Source of the DNA: Terriglobia bacterium
Lineage (GTDB): Bacteria > Acidobacteriota > Terriglobia > Bryobacterales > Bryobacteraceae
Length of the DNA: 64,000 nt
NCBI GenBank assembly: GCA_020073305.1
Contig: JAIQFK010000025.1
Location: forward strand, 1 to 64,000
Direction of reading: 5' to 3'
This document shows positions 15,792-23,484 of the stretch, in pieces; positions within the stretch are counted from its first letter, which is position 1, and the number at the start of each line of letters is the position of its first letter. The notes under the pieces were generated by a model. The model ran no database searches, had not been told where the DNA came from, and worked only from the letters and a program-made list of their open reading frames with translations. The translations under genes and the position numbers were made by a program.

Positions 15792-17393
15792 TCAGACGAG
15801 GCTCGTTTCCTGGTACGAGCCAAAGACCTCCCGCAGGGCATCGCAAATCTCGCCCAGGGTAGCATAAGCGCGAACCGCATCCAGGATGAACGGCATCGTA
15901 TTTTCCGTTCCTTCGGCAGCCCGCCGGAGGGCATCCAGGGAAGCCCTCACCCGACCATTATCGCGCGTAGCGCGCAAAGCTGCCAGTTTCCTGGCCTGGT
16001 GCGTCTGGGCAAGCTGATCAATCTGGAGGATTTCGATGGCGTCCTCGTGATCCGACTGAAATGCGTTCACGCCGACGATGATCTTATCGCCGCGTTCGAC
16101 GGCCTTCTGATACTCGTAGCTGGCGTTGGCAATTTCTCTCTGCGGAAAGTTCTGTTCGATCGCTGCGATCATGCTGCCCATCTCGTCGATGCGGCGGAGG
16201 TAGTCGCGCGCCGCTCTTTCGGTGTCCAGGGTCAGCCGCTCCAGGAAGTAGCTGCCGCCGGCCGGATCGGCAGCCGCGGTGACGCCGGACTCGTGCGCGA
16301 TGACCTGCTGCGTGCGCAGCGCGATGGTAACGGCGTGCTCGCTGGGCAACGCATAGGCCTCGTCCAGCGAGTTGGTGTGCAGCGATTGACAGCCGCCCAG
16401 CACGGCGGCCAGCGCCTGAACCGTGGTGCGCACGATGTTGTTGTAGGGCTGCTGCCAGGTCAGCGAGCAGCCGGCGGTCTGAGCGTGGAAACGCAGCTTC
16501 ATGCTGCGTTCGTCTTGGGCGCCGAAGCGGTCGCGCATCACCTCGGCCCAGATTTTTCGAGCGGCCCGGTACTTGGCGATCTCCTCGAAGAAGTCGTTGT
16601 GCGCGTTGAAGAAAAAGCTGAGGCGTGGGGCGAATTCGTCGATGGCGAGGCCGCGCTCGAGCGCCCACTCGACGTATTCAATGCCATCGCGCAGCGTAAA
16701 CGCCAGTTCCTGGACGGCCGTCGACCCCGCCTCGCGGATGTGATAGCCGCTGATGGAGATGGGGTTAAAGCGAGGCGTGTGGAGTGCGGAAAATTCGATG
16801 GTATCCGTGACCAGCCGCATGGAAGGCCGCGGCGGGAAAATGTACTCCTTTTGCGCGATGTATTCCTTCAGAATGTCGTTTTGGATGGTGCCGGACAGCC
16901 GGGCCCAGTCAGCGCGCTGCTTCTCTGCCACCGCCAGATACATGGCCCAGAGCACGGCCGCCGGCGAGTTGATGGTCATCGAAACGGTGACGTCGCCCAG
17001 CGGAATGCCGCGGAAGAGCGTCTCCATGTCCTCGAGCGAGCTGATGGCTACGCCGCACTTGCCGACCTCGCCTTCCGATAGCGCGTGATCGGCGTCGTAA
17101 CCCATCAGCGTCGGAAGATCGAAGGCCACCGACAAGCCGGTCTGTCCCTGCGCGAGCAGGTAGTGATAGCGGCGGTTGGTTTCCTCCGGCGTGGCGAAGC
17201 CCGAGAACTGGCGCATGGTCCAGAGCTTTCCGCGGTACATGGTTTCGTGAATGCCGCGGGTGTAGGGAAAGCGGCCCGGCTCGGCCAGATCACACGCCGG
17301 ATCGAAATCCGCGAGTTGTTCGGGGCCGTATAGCGGCTCGATGGGCACGCCGCTGATGGTGGTGAATGGGCGTGCCGCGGTAGAAAGCTTCAT
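15792..17393 (-). CDS. icmA: B12-dependent acyl-CoA mutase catalytic subunit, isobutyryl-CoA-mutase type
   Basis: 533 residues from the ATG at 17393 ([10 protein letters not shown]); upstream in-frame sequence is not family-like. The TIM-barrel mutase signatures are clear: [77 protein letters not shown]. At the two positions that define substrate choice it has Phe63 and Gln181, spaced 118 residues, exactly as Phe80/Gln198 of isobutyryl-CoA mutase. Methylmalonyl-CoA mutase has Tyr89/Arg207 and hydroxyisobutyryl-CoA mutase Ile/Gln. It lacks its own B12 domain, supplied by the next gene. No MeaB-type G-protein chaperone is adjacent. Older pipelines would call it methylmalonyl-CoA mutase. Confidence 0.85.
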   Translation of the reverse strand: MKLSTAARPFTTISGVPIEPLYGPEQLADFDPACDLAEPGRFPYTRGIHETMYRGKLWTMRQFSGFATPEETNRRYHYLLAQGQTGLSVAFDLPTLMGYDADHALSEGEVGKCGVAISSLEDMETLFRGIPLGDVTVSMTINSPAAVLWAMYLAVAEKQRADWARLSGTIQNDILKEYIAQKEYIFPPRPSMRLVTDTIEFSALHTPRFNPISISGYHIREAGSTAVQELAFTLRDGIEYVEWALERGLAIDEFAPRLSFFFNAHNDFFEEIAKYRAARKIWAEVMRDRFGAQDERSMKLRFHAQTAGCSLTWQQPYNNIVRTTVQALAAVLGGCQSLHTNSLDEAYALPSEHAVTIALRTQQVIAHESGVTAAADPAGGSYFLERLTLDTERAARDYLRRIDEMGSMIAAIEQNFPQREIANASYEYQKAVERGDKIIVGVNAFQSDHEDAIEILQIDQLAQTHQARKLAALRATRDNGRVRASLDALRRAAEGTENTMPFILDAVRAYATLGEICDALREVFGSYQETSLV

Positions 17394-17424
17394 CCGACAA
17401 CCAGTGTAGCGCGGAGTATTGCCA

Positions 17425-17590
17425 TCAGACGGGCGCCGAAGCAAACGCCTCAGCCGCGGTGAGGGCGTACACCTCGGCACACTCCCCAATTCGGCACATC
17501 GGCTCGAACTCGTTTGGGCCGTGAGAGACCGTGAGAACACCTGGTCCGTAAGCGAAAGCTGGAATCCTTGCACGAACTTGCCGAGGCCGT
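17425..17590 (-). pseudogene. C-terminal remnant of an M20-family peptidase/deacetylase
   Basis: On the minus strand one frame reads [20 protein letters not shown], then a run ending [16 protein letters not shown] and a TGA at 17425-17427. 'YGPG...SHGPNE' is the characteristic C-terminal block of ArgE/DapE/CPG2-type M20 metallopeptidases (usually AHxPNE). The immediately upstream 'YGLGKFVQG' lies in a different frame, implying a frameshift. No catalytic domain is present within the gap, so this is a truncated, decayed gene just upstream of the mutase. Confidence 0.6.
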
Positions 17591-17654
17591 AGGATTACTG
17601 AAACTCGGTAATGCGTCAGATTGTGATAGTGCGCTAGGCTAGATGTTATTTGGC

Positions 17655-17897
17655 CTAATTAACGAATTGGACCGATGCCCTCTGTTGAGTTCCTGCCGGT
17701 TTCCATGCTAGATCCCCGAACAGCCAGCGAGCTTCTTGCTTGGCATTTTGTTCTGACCGGAATATCCGTCGGCTGACGAACGCAAATGCCTCCATCCTCA
17801 CCGGCTTTTTCCGGTAGTGAAATGGTAGCAGAGCTATCTTGAACCCATTCTGTCCCTGCGCTGCTCCGATGTAGATCCAAAATTTCCGTGGCTTCAT
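17655..17897 (-). CDS. Small hypothetical protein
   Basis: 80 residues from the ATG at 17897, which has a TTGAGGACAG ribosome site; a longer reading from 17912 is possible. The sequence (KPRKFWIYIGAAQGQNGFK, then basic and aromatic residues) has no recognised motif, no signal peptide and no transmembrane helix. Composition is less GC-rich than the neighbours. It lies about 20 bases after the stop of the gene at 17916-18119 on the same strand, so the two may form a small operon, possibly acquired. Confidence 0.5.
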   Translation of the reverse strand: MKPRKFWIYIGAAQGQNGFKIALLPFHYRKKPVRMEAFAFVSRRIFRSEQNAKQEARWLFGDLAWKPAGTQQRASVQFVN

Positions 17898-17915
17898 CGC
17901 TGTCCTCAACACGGG

Positions 17916-18119
17916 TCAGACCAATGAAGGTCTCGGTATAGCGTTACCAACGACGCTGTTAGCTAGCCGTATCAACTCCTCTGCGCAGTACTCCTCGCCA
18001 TCAACGATGTAGGCAAGAACCTCACCAGCTGAGTTACGCTTCTCTGCCGTTGTCTTTCTCAGTCTTAACAGCTGATACTTGGCTGCCTCCACCGTATTAA
18101 CTAAGTAATAGCCACTCAT
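17916..18119 (-). CDS. Small hypothetical protein with strong ribosome site
   Basis: 67 residues (MSGYYLVNTVEAAKYQLLRL, then a Lys/Arg-rich middle and an acidic 'VDGEEYCAEELI' part). It is preceded by AAGGAGATAAGGAGATAATGTT, with two Shine-Dalgarno-like copies, and by an AT-rich region (TTATTATAA) that could be a -10 element. These expression signals and the low GC argue it is real. No family recognised; the mixed charged short protein could be a regulatory or antitoxin-like factor, but nothing in the sequence shows this. Confidence 0.55.
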   Translation of the reverse strand: MSGYYLVNTVEAAKYQLLRLRKTTAEKRNSAGEVLAYIVDGEEYCAEELIRLANSVVGNAIPRPSLV

Positions 18120-18316
18120 AACATTATCTCCTTATCTCCTTTATAATAAGATCTTTACGGACTACTGGTGCCCCTGAAAAAAGGATATCGCGAGCCTAGA
18201 AAATACGCAAGAAATAAATTGGAATGCCTGGGAGGAGGCGAAATTCTGCGGGAAATTCAAACTGACCCACCATCCAAAACTCGTCGCACGCGCGGGCCGC
18301 GTTATACTGCGGCTTA
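18120..18316. promoter_or_regulatory. Divergent AT-rich promoter region
   Basis: The gap between the small minus-strand genes and the phosphohexomutase gene. The left side carries the AT-rich promoter and ribosome site of the small ORF; the right side has TATACT about 8 bases before the ATG at 18317, a possible -10 box giving a very short leader. Confidence 0.4.
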
Positions 18317-19672
18317 ATGCTCAAATCCACTATTTTTCGTGAGTACGACATCCGCGGCATCGCCGATGAGGAACTGCTGGACCCGGGAATCATCGAGCTG
18401 GGCCGGGCGATCGGCACTTATTTGCAGCGGAAGAACGGAAAGAATATCAACCTGGGGCGTGACTGCCGGTTGAGCTCCACGCGGTTGCGCAATGCAGTGA
18501 TCCAGGGCCTGGTGGCTAGCGGCTGCGAGGTGACTGACATTGGGGTCGCGCCGACACCGCTGCTTTATTACTCCGTCTTCCACTTGAAGGCCGCGGGCGC
18601 CGTGATGATCACTGGCAGCCACAATCCGTCCGAATACAACGGATTCAAAGTGGTCTCCGGCGGGTCGACCATCCATGGAGACGAAATTCAAGAACTGCAC
18701 CGGATCATTGAGAAGGGCGATTATCTGCAAGGCGCCGGCTGCGAAAAATCCGTCGACGTCGCAACCCCTTACGTGGACGAAATCAGCGCGCAGTTCCGGT
18801 TTGAGAGACGGGTCAAGGTGGTCGCGGACGCCGGCAATGGCACGGCCGGACCGTTGATGCATCGTATTTTCGAAAAGCTCAATTGCGAGGCTACGGAACT
18901 GTTTTTCGACATGGATGGCCGTTTCCCGAACCATCATCCCGACCCCACCGTACCGAAGAACCTGGCCCACCTGATTGCCGCGGTGGAATCGCGTGGCGCC
19001 GACCTGGGAATCGCCTTCGACGGCGACTCCGACCGTATTGGCGCGGTGGATGACCAGGGCACGGTGATCTACGGCGATCAGTTGATGATCATCTACTCGC
19101 GGGAGATTCTGAGGCGCAAGCCGGGCGCCACGTTCATCGGCGAAGTGAAGTGTTCGCAGGCGCTTTACGACGACATTCGCCGGCACGGCGGCAACGCCAT
19201 CATGTGGCGGACGGGACATTCGCTGATCAAAGCCAAGATGAAGGAAACGCACGCCGAGCTTGCCGGCGAAATGAGCGGCCACATGTTTTTCGCCGACCGC
19301 TACTACGGTTTCGACGACGCGCTCTACGCGGCGTGCCGGTTGCTGGAGATCGTAGCCCGGTCCGACCGGCCGTTGTCGGGGCAACTCGCAGATCTGCCGA
19401 AAACCGTGGCGACGCCGGAAATCCGCGTCGACTGCGCCGACGAGCGTAAGTTCGAAGTTGTGAAGCGTGTCACTGAACAGTACCGCAAGACTCACCAAAT
19501 CGTGGACGTGGACGGGGTGCGCATGCTGTTTCCGCACGGATGGGGACTGGTGCGAGCGTCCAACACGCAACCGGTGCTCGTGCTACGCTTCGAGGCTTCG
19601 ACGCCGGAGTTACTGGCGCAATATCAGCAAGAGGTGGAATCGGCCGTGGCGGAGGCAGCGGACCAGACGTAA
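18317..19672 (+). CDS. manB: Phosphomannomutase / phosphoglucomutase
   Basis: 451 residues of the alpha-D-phosphohexomutase superfamily. The N-terminus FREYDIRG is typical of AlgC/ManB proteins. The catalytic phosphoserine is S101 in TGSHNPSEYNGFK, the Mg2+ loop is DGDSDR at 235-240, the sugar-specificity loop is 'GEMSGHMFF', and the phosphate-binding loop is 'RASNTQPVLVLRFE'. It interconverts mannose-6-P and mannose-1-P, and probably the glucose forms, feeding GDP-mannose or UDP-glucose synthesis for surface glycans. It is monocistronic here. GEMSG is shared by dual-specificity enzymes, so PMM/PGM is the safest call. Confidence 0.93.
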   Translation: MLKSTIFREYDIRGIADEELLDPGIIELGRAIGTYLQRKNGKNINLGRDCRLSSTRLRNAVIQGLVASGCEVTDIGVAPTPLLYYSVFHLKAAGAVMITGSHNPSEYNGFKVVSGGSTIHGDEIQELHRIIEKGDYLQGAGCEKSVDVATPYVDEISAQFRFERRVKVVADAGNGTAGPLMHRIFEKLNCEATELFFDMDGRFPNHHPDPTVPKNLAHLIAAVESRGADLGIAFDGDSDRIGAVDDQGTVIYGDQLMIIYSREILRRKPGATFIGEVKCSQALYDDIRRHGGNAIMWRTGHSLIKAKMKETHAELAGEMSGHMFFADRYYGFDDALYAACRLLEIVARSDRPLSGQLADLPKTVATPEIRVDCADERKFEVVKRVTEQYRKTHQIVDVDGVRMLFPHGWGLVRASNTQPVLVLRFEASTPELLAQYQQEVESAVAEAADQT

Positions 19673-19702
19673 TCATTCGCGCTCACGGCGGCCCGTGCTC
19701 CT

Positions 19703-20212
19703 TTACGTTTCGGTGCGGCCAGCCAGTGGTTTGACGATGGACGCGCCGCACACCGCTACTCCGGTCTTGGTCAGCGCACTCAAAAAATTGTAGAGAAGCT
19801 GGTACAAAACCTGTTCGGTGAGAGCCTGCTTTCCCGGCAGGCGGTAGCTGGCCGGCAATTCCTTGGTGATGGTGAGACGGACGGAGTGTGGCTGGGGCTT
19901 TCCAGCACGATCAAGTTGGTTGGCGAGCGCCATGGGGGTCTGCATCACCGCTCCCGTTCGGCCGTCCACGTAAAACTGGCACCGGGAAAACCAGCCCAGG
20001 TTGGACGGGTCGGCAGCGTCGAACAGCAACAGCGGCGATTGGCGGCCGGGCGCCGTCAACTCAGCAACCACGCTGCGTGCGCCATCCTTGATCTTGATTT
20101 CGAAGCCGGCCTGCTTGGCCACGCTAGCGATGGTCTCGGGATCCAGCTCGAGGAAAATGAACTTATGCTGTCCCGCCTGTAAGACCTGCATGGAATAAAC
20201 ATTGTGGCACAT
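19703..20212 (-). CDS. Hypothetical protein
   Basis: 169 residues (or 162 from an internal Met at 20191, MQVLQAGQHKF). It has no signal peptide or transmembrane helix and no motif I recognise. The sequence is mixed alpha/beta with a 'FVDGRTGAVMQTPMALA'-like middle and a helical C-terminus (TEQVLYQLLYNFLSALTKTG). It lies 21 bases downstream of the alcohol dehydrogenase gene on the same strand and could be co-transcribed. Clean length and codon usage like its neighbours argue it is a real acidobacterial gene. Confidence 0.65.
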   Translation of the reverse strand: MCHNVYSMQVLQAGQHKFIFLELDPETIASVAKQAGFEIKIKDGARSVVAELTAPGRQSPLLLFDAADPSNLGWFSRCQFYVDGRTGAVMQTPMALANQLDRAGKPQPHSVRLTITKELPASYRLPGKQALTEQVLYQLLYNFLSALTKTGVAVCGASIVKPLAGRTET

Positions 20213-20233
20213 GGGCAGGCGCGCCGCGCCGGC

Positions 20234-21349
20234 TCAGTACGCCTGGCGGTAGAGGTTCAGCAAGTCTCCCTGAGTGCAAGGACGCGGGTTGAGCTGGTGG
20301 CAACCATCCTGGACCGCCTTATCGGCAAGCGCGGGAAGCATGGATTCGGCGACGCCCCAATCACGCAAGCGCGGTTTGATGGCGACCTTTTGGTTCAGCT
20401 CGCGAACGCGTGTGGCGACATCACCGCCGCCGAAGAGCGCCGCCAGATGCTGGATGCGATCGGGAACGGCAGAGGAGTTGTACTCCAACACCACCGGCAG
20501 CAGGATGGCGTTGGTGGTGCCGTGATGCATGCCGCACTCGGTGGAGAGCGGATGCGCAAGCGAATGGACGGCGCCCAGGCCTTTCTGAAACGCGACCGCG
20601 CCCATTATCGCGGCCATCATCATGTTGGAGCGCGCTTCAAGGTCGTGCGGATTCTCCATCACGCGCGGCAGGTTATCCCATACGAGCTTTGCGCCGGTAA
20701 GCGCGATGGCATCACATATGGGGTGATAGCCTTTGGCGAGATACGCTTCGACGTTGTGGGTGAAGGCATCCATCCCGGTGCCAGCCGTGATGTGCGGAGG
20801 CAGATCGAGCGTTAGCTCCGGATCCGCCAGCGCCACCGAGGGAATCAGGTGCGGGCTGAAGATGACGGTTTTCCGGTTTGTGGCCTTGATGGTGATGACA
20901 GCAGACCGGCCCACTTCGCTGCCTGTGCCTGACGTTGTGGCGATGGCGATGTACGGCGGCACGTCGGAGGAGATGCGGTCCGAGCCATCGAGCAGGTCAT
21001 CGTACTCGGCAAGCCGGCCCGCATGCGTGGCCATCAAGCGAATGGCCTTGGCGGCATCGAGCGGCGAGCCGCCGCCTAGCGCGATGACGCCATCGCAGCC
21101 GGCCTCTTTGTACGCCGCCACGCCGTCGAGCACGTTCTGCTCAGTCGGATTGGGATCCACCTTGAAAAATACCGCGGCGTCGGGCGCGAGCTGGTGTACG
21201 CGCTCGAAGACGGGGGTGCGTTGAATTCCGGCGTCAGTCACGAGCAGGGGGCGGTGCATGCTGCGTTTTTTCAGTTCGGCCGGAAGGCCATCGACCGCGC
21301 CGGCGCCGAAAACGATCGTCGTGGGAAAAGCGAATGTCGATAGGGTCAT
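20234..21349 (-). CDS. Iron-containing (type III) alcohol dehydrogenase
   Basis: 371 residues from the ATG at 21349; a TTG at 21361 is an alternative. The N-terminal NAD(P)-binding part has 'GGGSPLDAAKAIRLMATH' (GGGS motif) and 'ATTSGTGSEV'. The metal-binding C-domain has 'GTGMDAFTHNVEAYLA', 'GAVHSLAHPLS' and 'HHGTTNAILLP', which carry the Asp and three His ligands. The family oxidises primary alcohols or reduces aldehydes (Fe2+ or Zn2+). Substrate is not evident. It is divergent from the toxin-antitoxin pair, with only 58 bases between starts, so its promoter overlaps the toxin-antitoxin operator region. Confidence 0.93.
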   Translation of the reverse strand: MTLSTFAFPTTIVFGAGAVDGLPAELKKRSMHRPLLVTDAGIQRTPVFERVHQLAPDAAVFFKVDPNPTEQNVLDGVAAYKEAGCDGVIALGGGSPLDAAKAIRLMATHAGRLAEYDDLLDGSDRISSDVPPYIAIATTSGTGSEVGRSAVITIKATNRKTVIFSPHLIPSVALADPELTLDLPPHITAGTGMDAFTHNVEAYLAKGYHPICDAIALTGAKLVWDNLPRVMENPHDLEARSNMMMAAIMGAVAFQKGLGAVHSLAHPLSTECGMHHGTTNAILLPVVLEYNSSAVPDRIQHLAALFGGGDVATRVRELNQKVAIKPRLRDWGVAESMLPALADKAVQDGCHQLNPRPCTQGDLLNLYRQAY

Positions 21350-21380
21350 GAGAAGAGCCAAAATAGCATAGAGGACTGAA

Positions 21381-21410
21381 CTGTACAGATGGTGCTATTC
21401 TGTACAGATG
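21381..21410 (+). promoter_or_regulatory. Direct-repeat operator (two CTGTACAGATG boxes) overlapping the antitoxin start codon
   Basis: Identical 11-bp boxes at 21381-21391 and 21400-21410, 19 bp apart start to start. Each contains the palindrome TGTACA. The second box ends in the ATG of the antitoxin, so a bound repressor would cover the start site. Two boxes a little under two helical turns apart fit cooperative binding by a dimeric antitoxin or toxin-antitoxin complex (autoregulation). Confidence 0.65.
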
Positions 21411-21719
21411 CGACCCTTTCTGCGCGAGATCAACCTGACCGAGGCGCGGCGGCGGCTGTCTTCGATCCTCCGTGAGATCGAGGCCGAGCCGGACATGGGC
21501 TATCAGATCAAAGTTCGCGGCAAAGTGGTGGCGGAACTGCGCAGCCCGGCACCGCGCCGCGGGTACATGAGCTCCGGAGAGGCGCTCTTGAAGTTCGCCC
21601 GTGAGATGGAGGCGCTATACCCACGAAAACCTGGCGAACCTTTGGAGAACATCTCCGGGCACTACAAAGAACACCTTTATGGCAAGAAGCGAACGACCCG
21701 CTCTAGAAGGAGCGCGTAG
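21408..21719 (+). CDS. Antitoxin of a VapBC-like pair (Phd/YefM type)
   Basis: 103 residues. The N-terminus 'REINLTEARRRLSSILREIEAEPDMGYQIKVRGKVVAEL' fits the Phd/YefM fold: 'v.eaR..l...l......y.i...G..vA.L'. The C-terminal half is basic and probably disordered until it wraps the toxin. The start codon lies inside a repeated operator box, with no Shine-Dalgarno, so the message may be nearly leaderless. It overlaps the toxin gene by 41 bases. Its role is DNA binding and toxin neutralisation. Confidence 0.8.
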   Translation: MRPFLREINLTEARRRLSSILREIEAEPDMGYQIKVRGKVVAELRSPAPRRGYMSSGEALLKFAREMEALYPRKPGEPLENISGHYKEHLYGKKRTTRSRRSA

Positions 21720-22119
21720 GGTATTTGGCGATACTTCCTATTTCTACGCTCTAGCCGATTCGAGGGACGCGCACCATTCACGTGCATTGCAGTTGTCCCA
21801 CGAAGTCTCGCGATTTGGAATCGTGGTAGCCACGACTTGGGATGTGGTCGTCGAATCCGTAACCATGCTTCGCTATCGTTTGGGCTTCCCGGCGGCGGCG
21901 AGATTCCTGACAACCCTGGATGCCAGCCTCACGGTCTTCTACCCGTCAGAGGACGATCGACTGCACGCAGTGGAGGTATTTCTCAGCCGCAGCCGCGACA
22001 AGGAATTGTCGCTCTGCGACGCAATGTCCTACGCCATCGTCTCCAGGCATCTCGATTGGTCGCCCTGTCTTGCGTTTGACGCCGACTTCGCCTCGCTTGG
22101 CCTGACCGTCCTCCGCTGA
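21679..22119 (+). CDS. vapC: PIN-domain toxin (VapC-like)
   Basis: 146 residues from the ATG at 21679; in-frame sequence upstream overlaps the antitoxin and is not PIN-like. PIN acidic residues are visible: 'FGDTSYFYALAD' (first Asp), 'VVVESVTML' (Glu), 'SLCDAMSYAIV' (Asp) and 'AFDADF' (fourth acid). VapC toxins are Mg2+-dependent RNases acting on tRNA or rRNA. The stop codon abuts the stop codon of the convergent glutamine-synthetase-like gene with no spacer (TGA|TCA). Confidence 0.85.
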   Translation: MARSERPALEGARRVFGDTSYFYALADSRDAHHSRALQLSHEVSRFGIVVATTWDVVVESVTMLRYRLGFPAAARFLTTLDASLTVFYPSEDDRLHAVEVFLSRSRDKELSLCDAMSYAIVSRHLDWSPCLAFDADFASLGLTVLR

Positions 22120-23484
22120 TCACACCGATTCGAAATAACGCGCCAGTTCCCAGTCGGTGACCGCCTTTTCGAACTGCCGCACTTCCCACTCGCGGGTGCC
22201 GGCGTAGTGCTCGACGAAATCGTCGCCCAGCCAGCAGCGCGCCATTTTGCTTTCGCGGAACAGCTTTGTGGCGGCGGCGAGGGTGCGGGGCAACGGCGCG
22301 GCATCGCCGGCATAAGCGTTGACCGTGGGTGGCGGCAACTCCAGTTTGCGTTCGATGCCATCGAGGCCGGCGGCCAGCGACGCGGCCATGGCCAGGTATG
22401 GATTGATGTCCGCGCCTGCAAGCCGCAGCTCGACGCGCGCCGATTTGCTGCTACCCGGAATCGCTCGGATGGCGGTGGTGCGGTTGTCGATGCCCCAGGT
22501 GGCATTGATGGGAGCCCACGCGCCGGGCACGGTCCGTTTGTAGGAATTGATGGTCGGGCAGATCACCGCGGACAGTTCCGGCAGGTTGGCTACCAGGCCC
22601 GCAATGTAGTGCTTCATGAGGGCTGACATTCCGCCATTCTCGCTGGAGAAAAGGTTCGTGTGTTTCCGAGCGCTGGAAAGGCTCTGATGCAGATGGCCGC
22701 TCGAACCCGGCAGATCCGGGTTCCACTTGGCCATGAAGGTGGGAATCAAGTCGTGGCGCGCGGCAATCTCCTTGACCGCCGTCTTGAACAGCGCGGCTTT
22801 GTCAGCGGCGCCAACGGCCTCATCCACGGCGATAGCGGCCTCATACACACCCGGGCCGGTCTCGGTGTGAAAGCCCTCCGGGGTGCAGTTAAAGGCGGCC
22901 AGGTGATCGATCAATTCGATCACGAGGTCCGAATTGCCGGACGCGCGCAGGACGCTGTAGCCGAACATGCCCGGCGTCAACGGCGTCAAATTGCGAAAGT
23001 TTTTCGCGCGCAGGCTCTCGGGCGTTTCGCGGAAAAAGAAAAACTCGTATTCAGCGGAAAAGATTGGCGCGTAACCCAGATCCTCGGCCCGCTTAACTAC
23101 GCGCTGGAGAACCTGTCGCGGCGCAATGGGCAGCGGCTTCCCATCCTTGGCGACGAAGTCCAACAGAAAAAACGCCGTGCCGGGCTCCCAGGGAATCAAG
23201 CGAAAGGTGTCGAGCGCGATACGACAGTTGGCGTCCGGATATCCGGTATGCCAGCCCGTGAACTTGGCATTGTCGTAGAGCACGTCGGCGATATCCCAGC
23301 CAAAGATCACGTCGCAGAAGCCCAGCCCGGACTGCACCGCGGACAAAAACTTTTCGGTGCTGACGTACTTACCGCGCAGCGTGCTATCGATGTCGAACGC
23401 ACCCAGTTTCACGCGCTTGATGTTGTGCTTTTCGATCAGTTCCCGGATCTCGCCCGCCTGCATCAGAGAGCCTCGAACGCTCAT
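22120..23484 (-). CDS. Glutamine-synthetase-family enzyme (gamma-glutamyl-amine ligase type)
   Basis: 454 residues. Glutamine-synthetase beta-grasp and catalytic domains are recognisable: 'GWHTGYPDANCRIALDTFR' (early), 'AEYEFFFF' (metal Glu), 'GFHTETGPGVYEAAI' (metal Glu pair), 'SGHLHQSL' (metal His), 'SYKRTVPGAWAPINATWG' and 'NRTTAIRAIPG' (ATP and substrate). The tyrosine adenylylation region of GlnA is not recognisable. This matches the PuuA/GlnA-III group, which ligates glutamate to polyamines or other amines. It overlaps the stop of an APC permease by 4 bases (ATGA), suggesting uptake and use of one amine. Confidence 0.85.
   Translation of the reverse strand: MSVRGSLMQAGEIRELIEKHNIKRVKLGAFDIDSTLRGKYVSTEKFLSAVQSGLGFCDVIFGWDIADVLYDNAKFTGWHTGYPDANCRIALDTFRLIPWEPGTAFFLLDFVAKDGKPLPIAPRQVLQRVVKRAEDLGYAPIFSAEYEFFFFRETPESLRAKNFRNLTPLTPGMFGYSVLRASGNSDLVIELIDHLAAFNCTPEGFHTETGPGVYEAAIAVDEAVGAADKAALFKTAVKEIAARHDLIPTFMAKWNPDLPGSSGHLHQSLSSARKHTNLFSSENGGMSALMKHYIAGLVANLPELSAVICPTINSYKRTVPGAWAPINATWGIDNRTTAIRAIPGSSKSARVELRLAGADINPYLAMAASLAAGLDGIERKLELPPPTVNAYAGDAAPLPRTLAAATKLFRESKMARCWLGDDFVEHYAGTREWEVRQFEKAVTDWELARYFESV

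Noticed and set aside
15351-17081. Long plus-strand ORF (576 codons) opposite the acyl-CoA mutase genes
   Set aside because: It is antisense to two clearly conserved genes; the translated protein has no motif and arises from high-GC codon structure.
15792-17573. Methylmalonyl-CoA mutase call and the longer 593-residue reading
   Set aside because: The first 60 residues of the long reading are not family-like (they overlap the M20 relic), and the specificity pair Phe/Gln argues against methylmalonyl-CoA.
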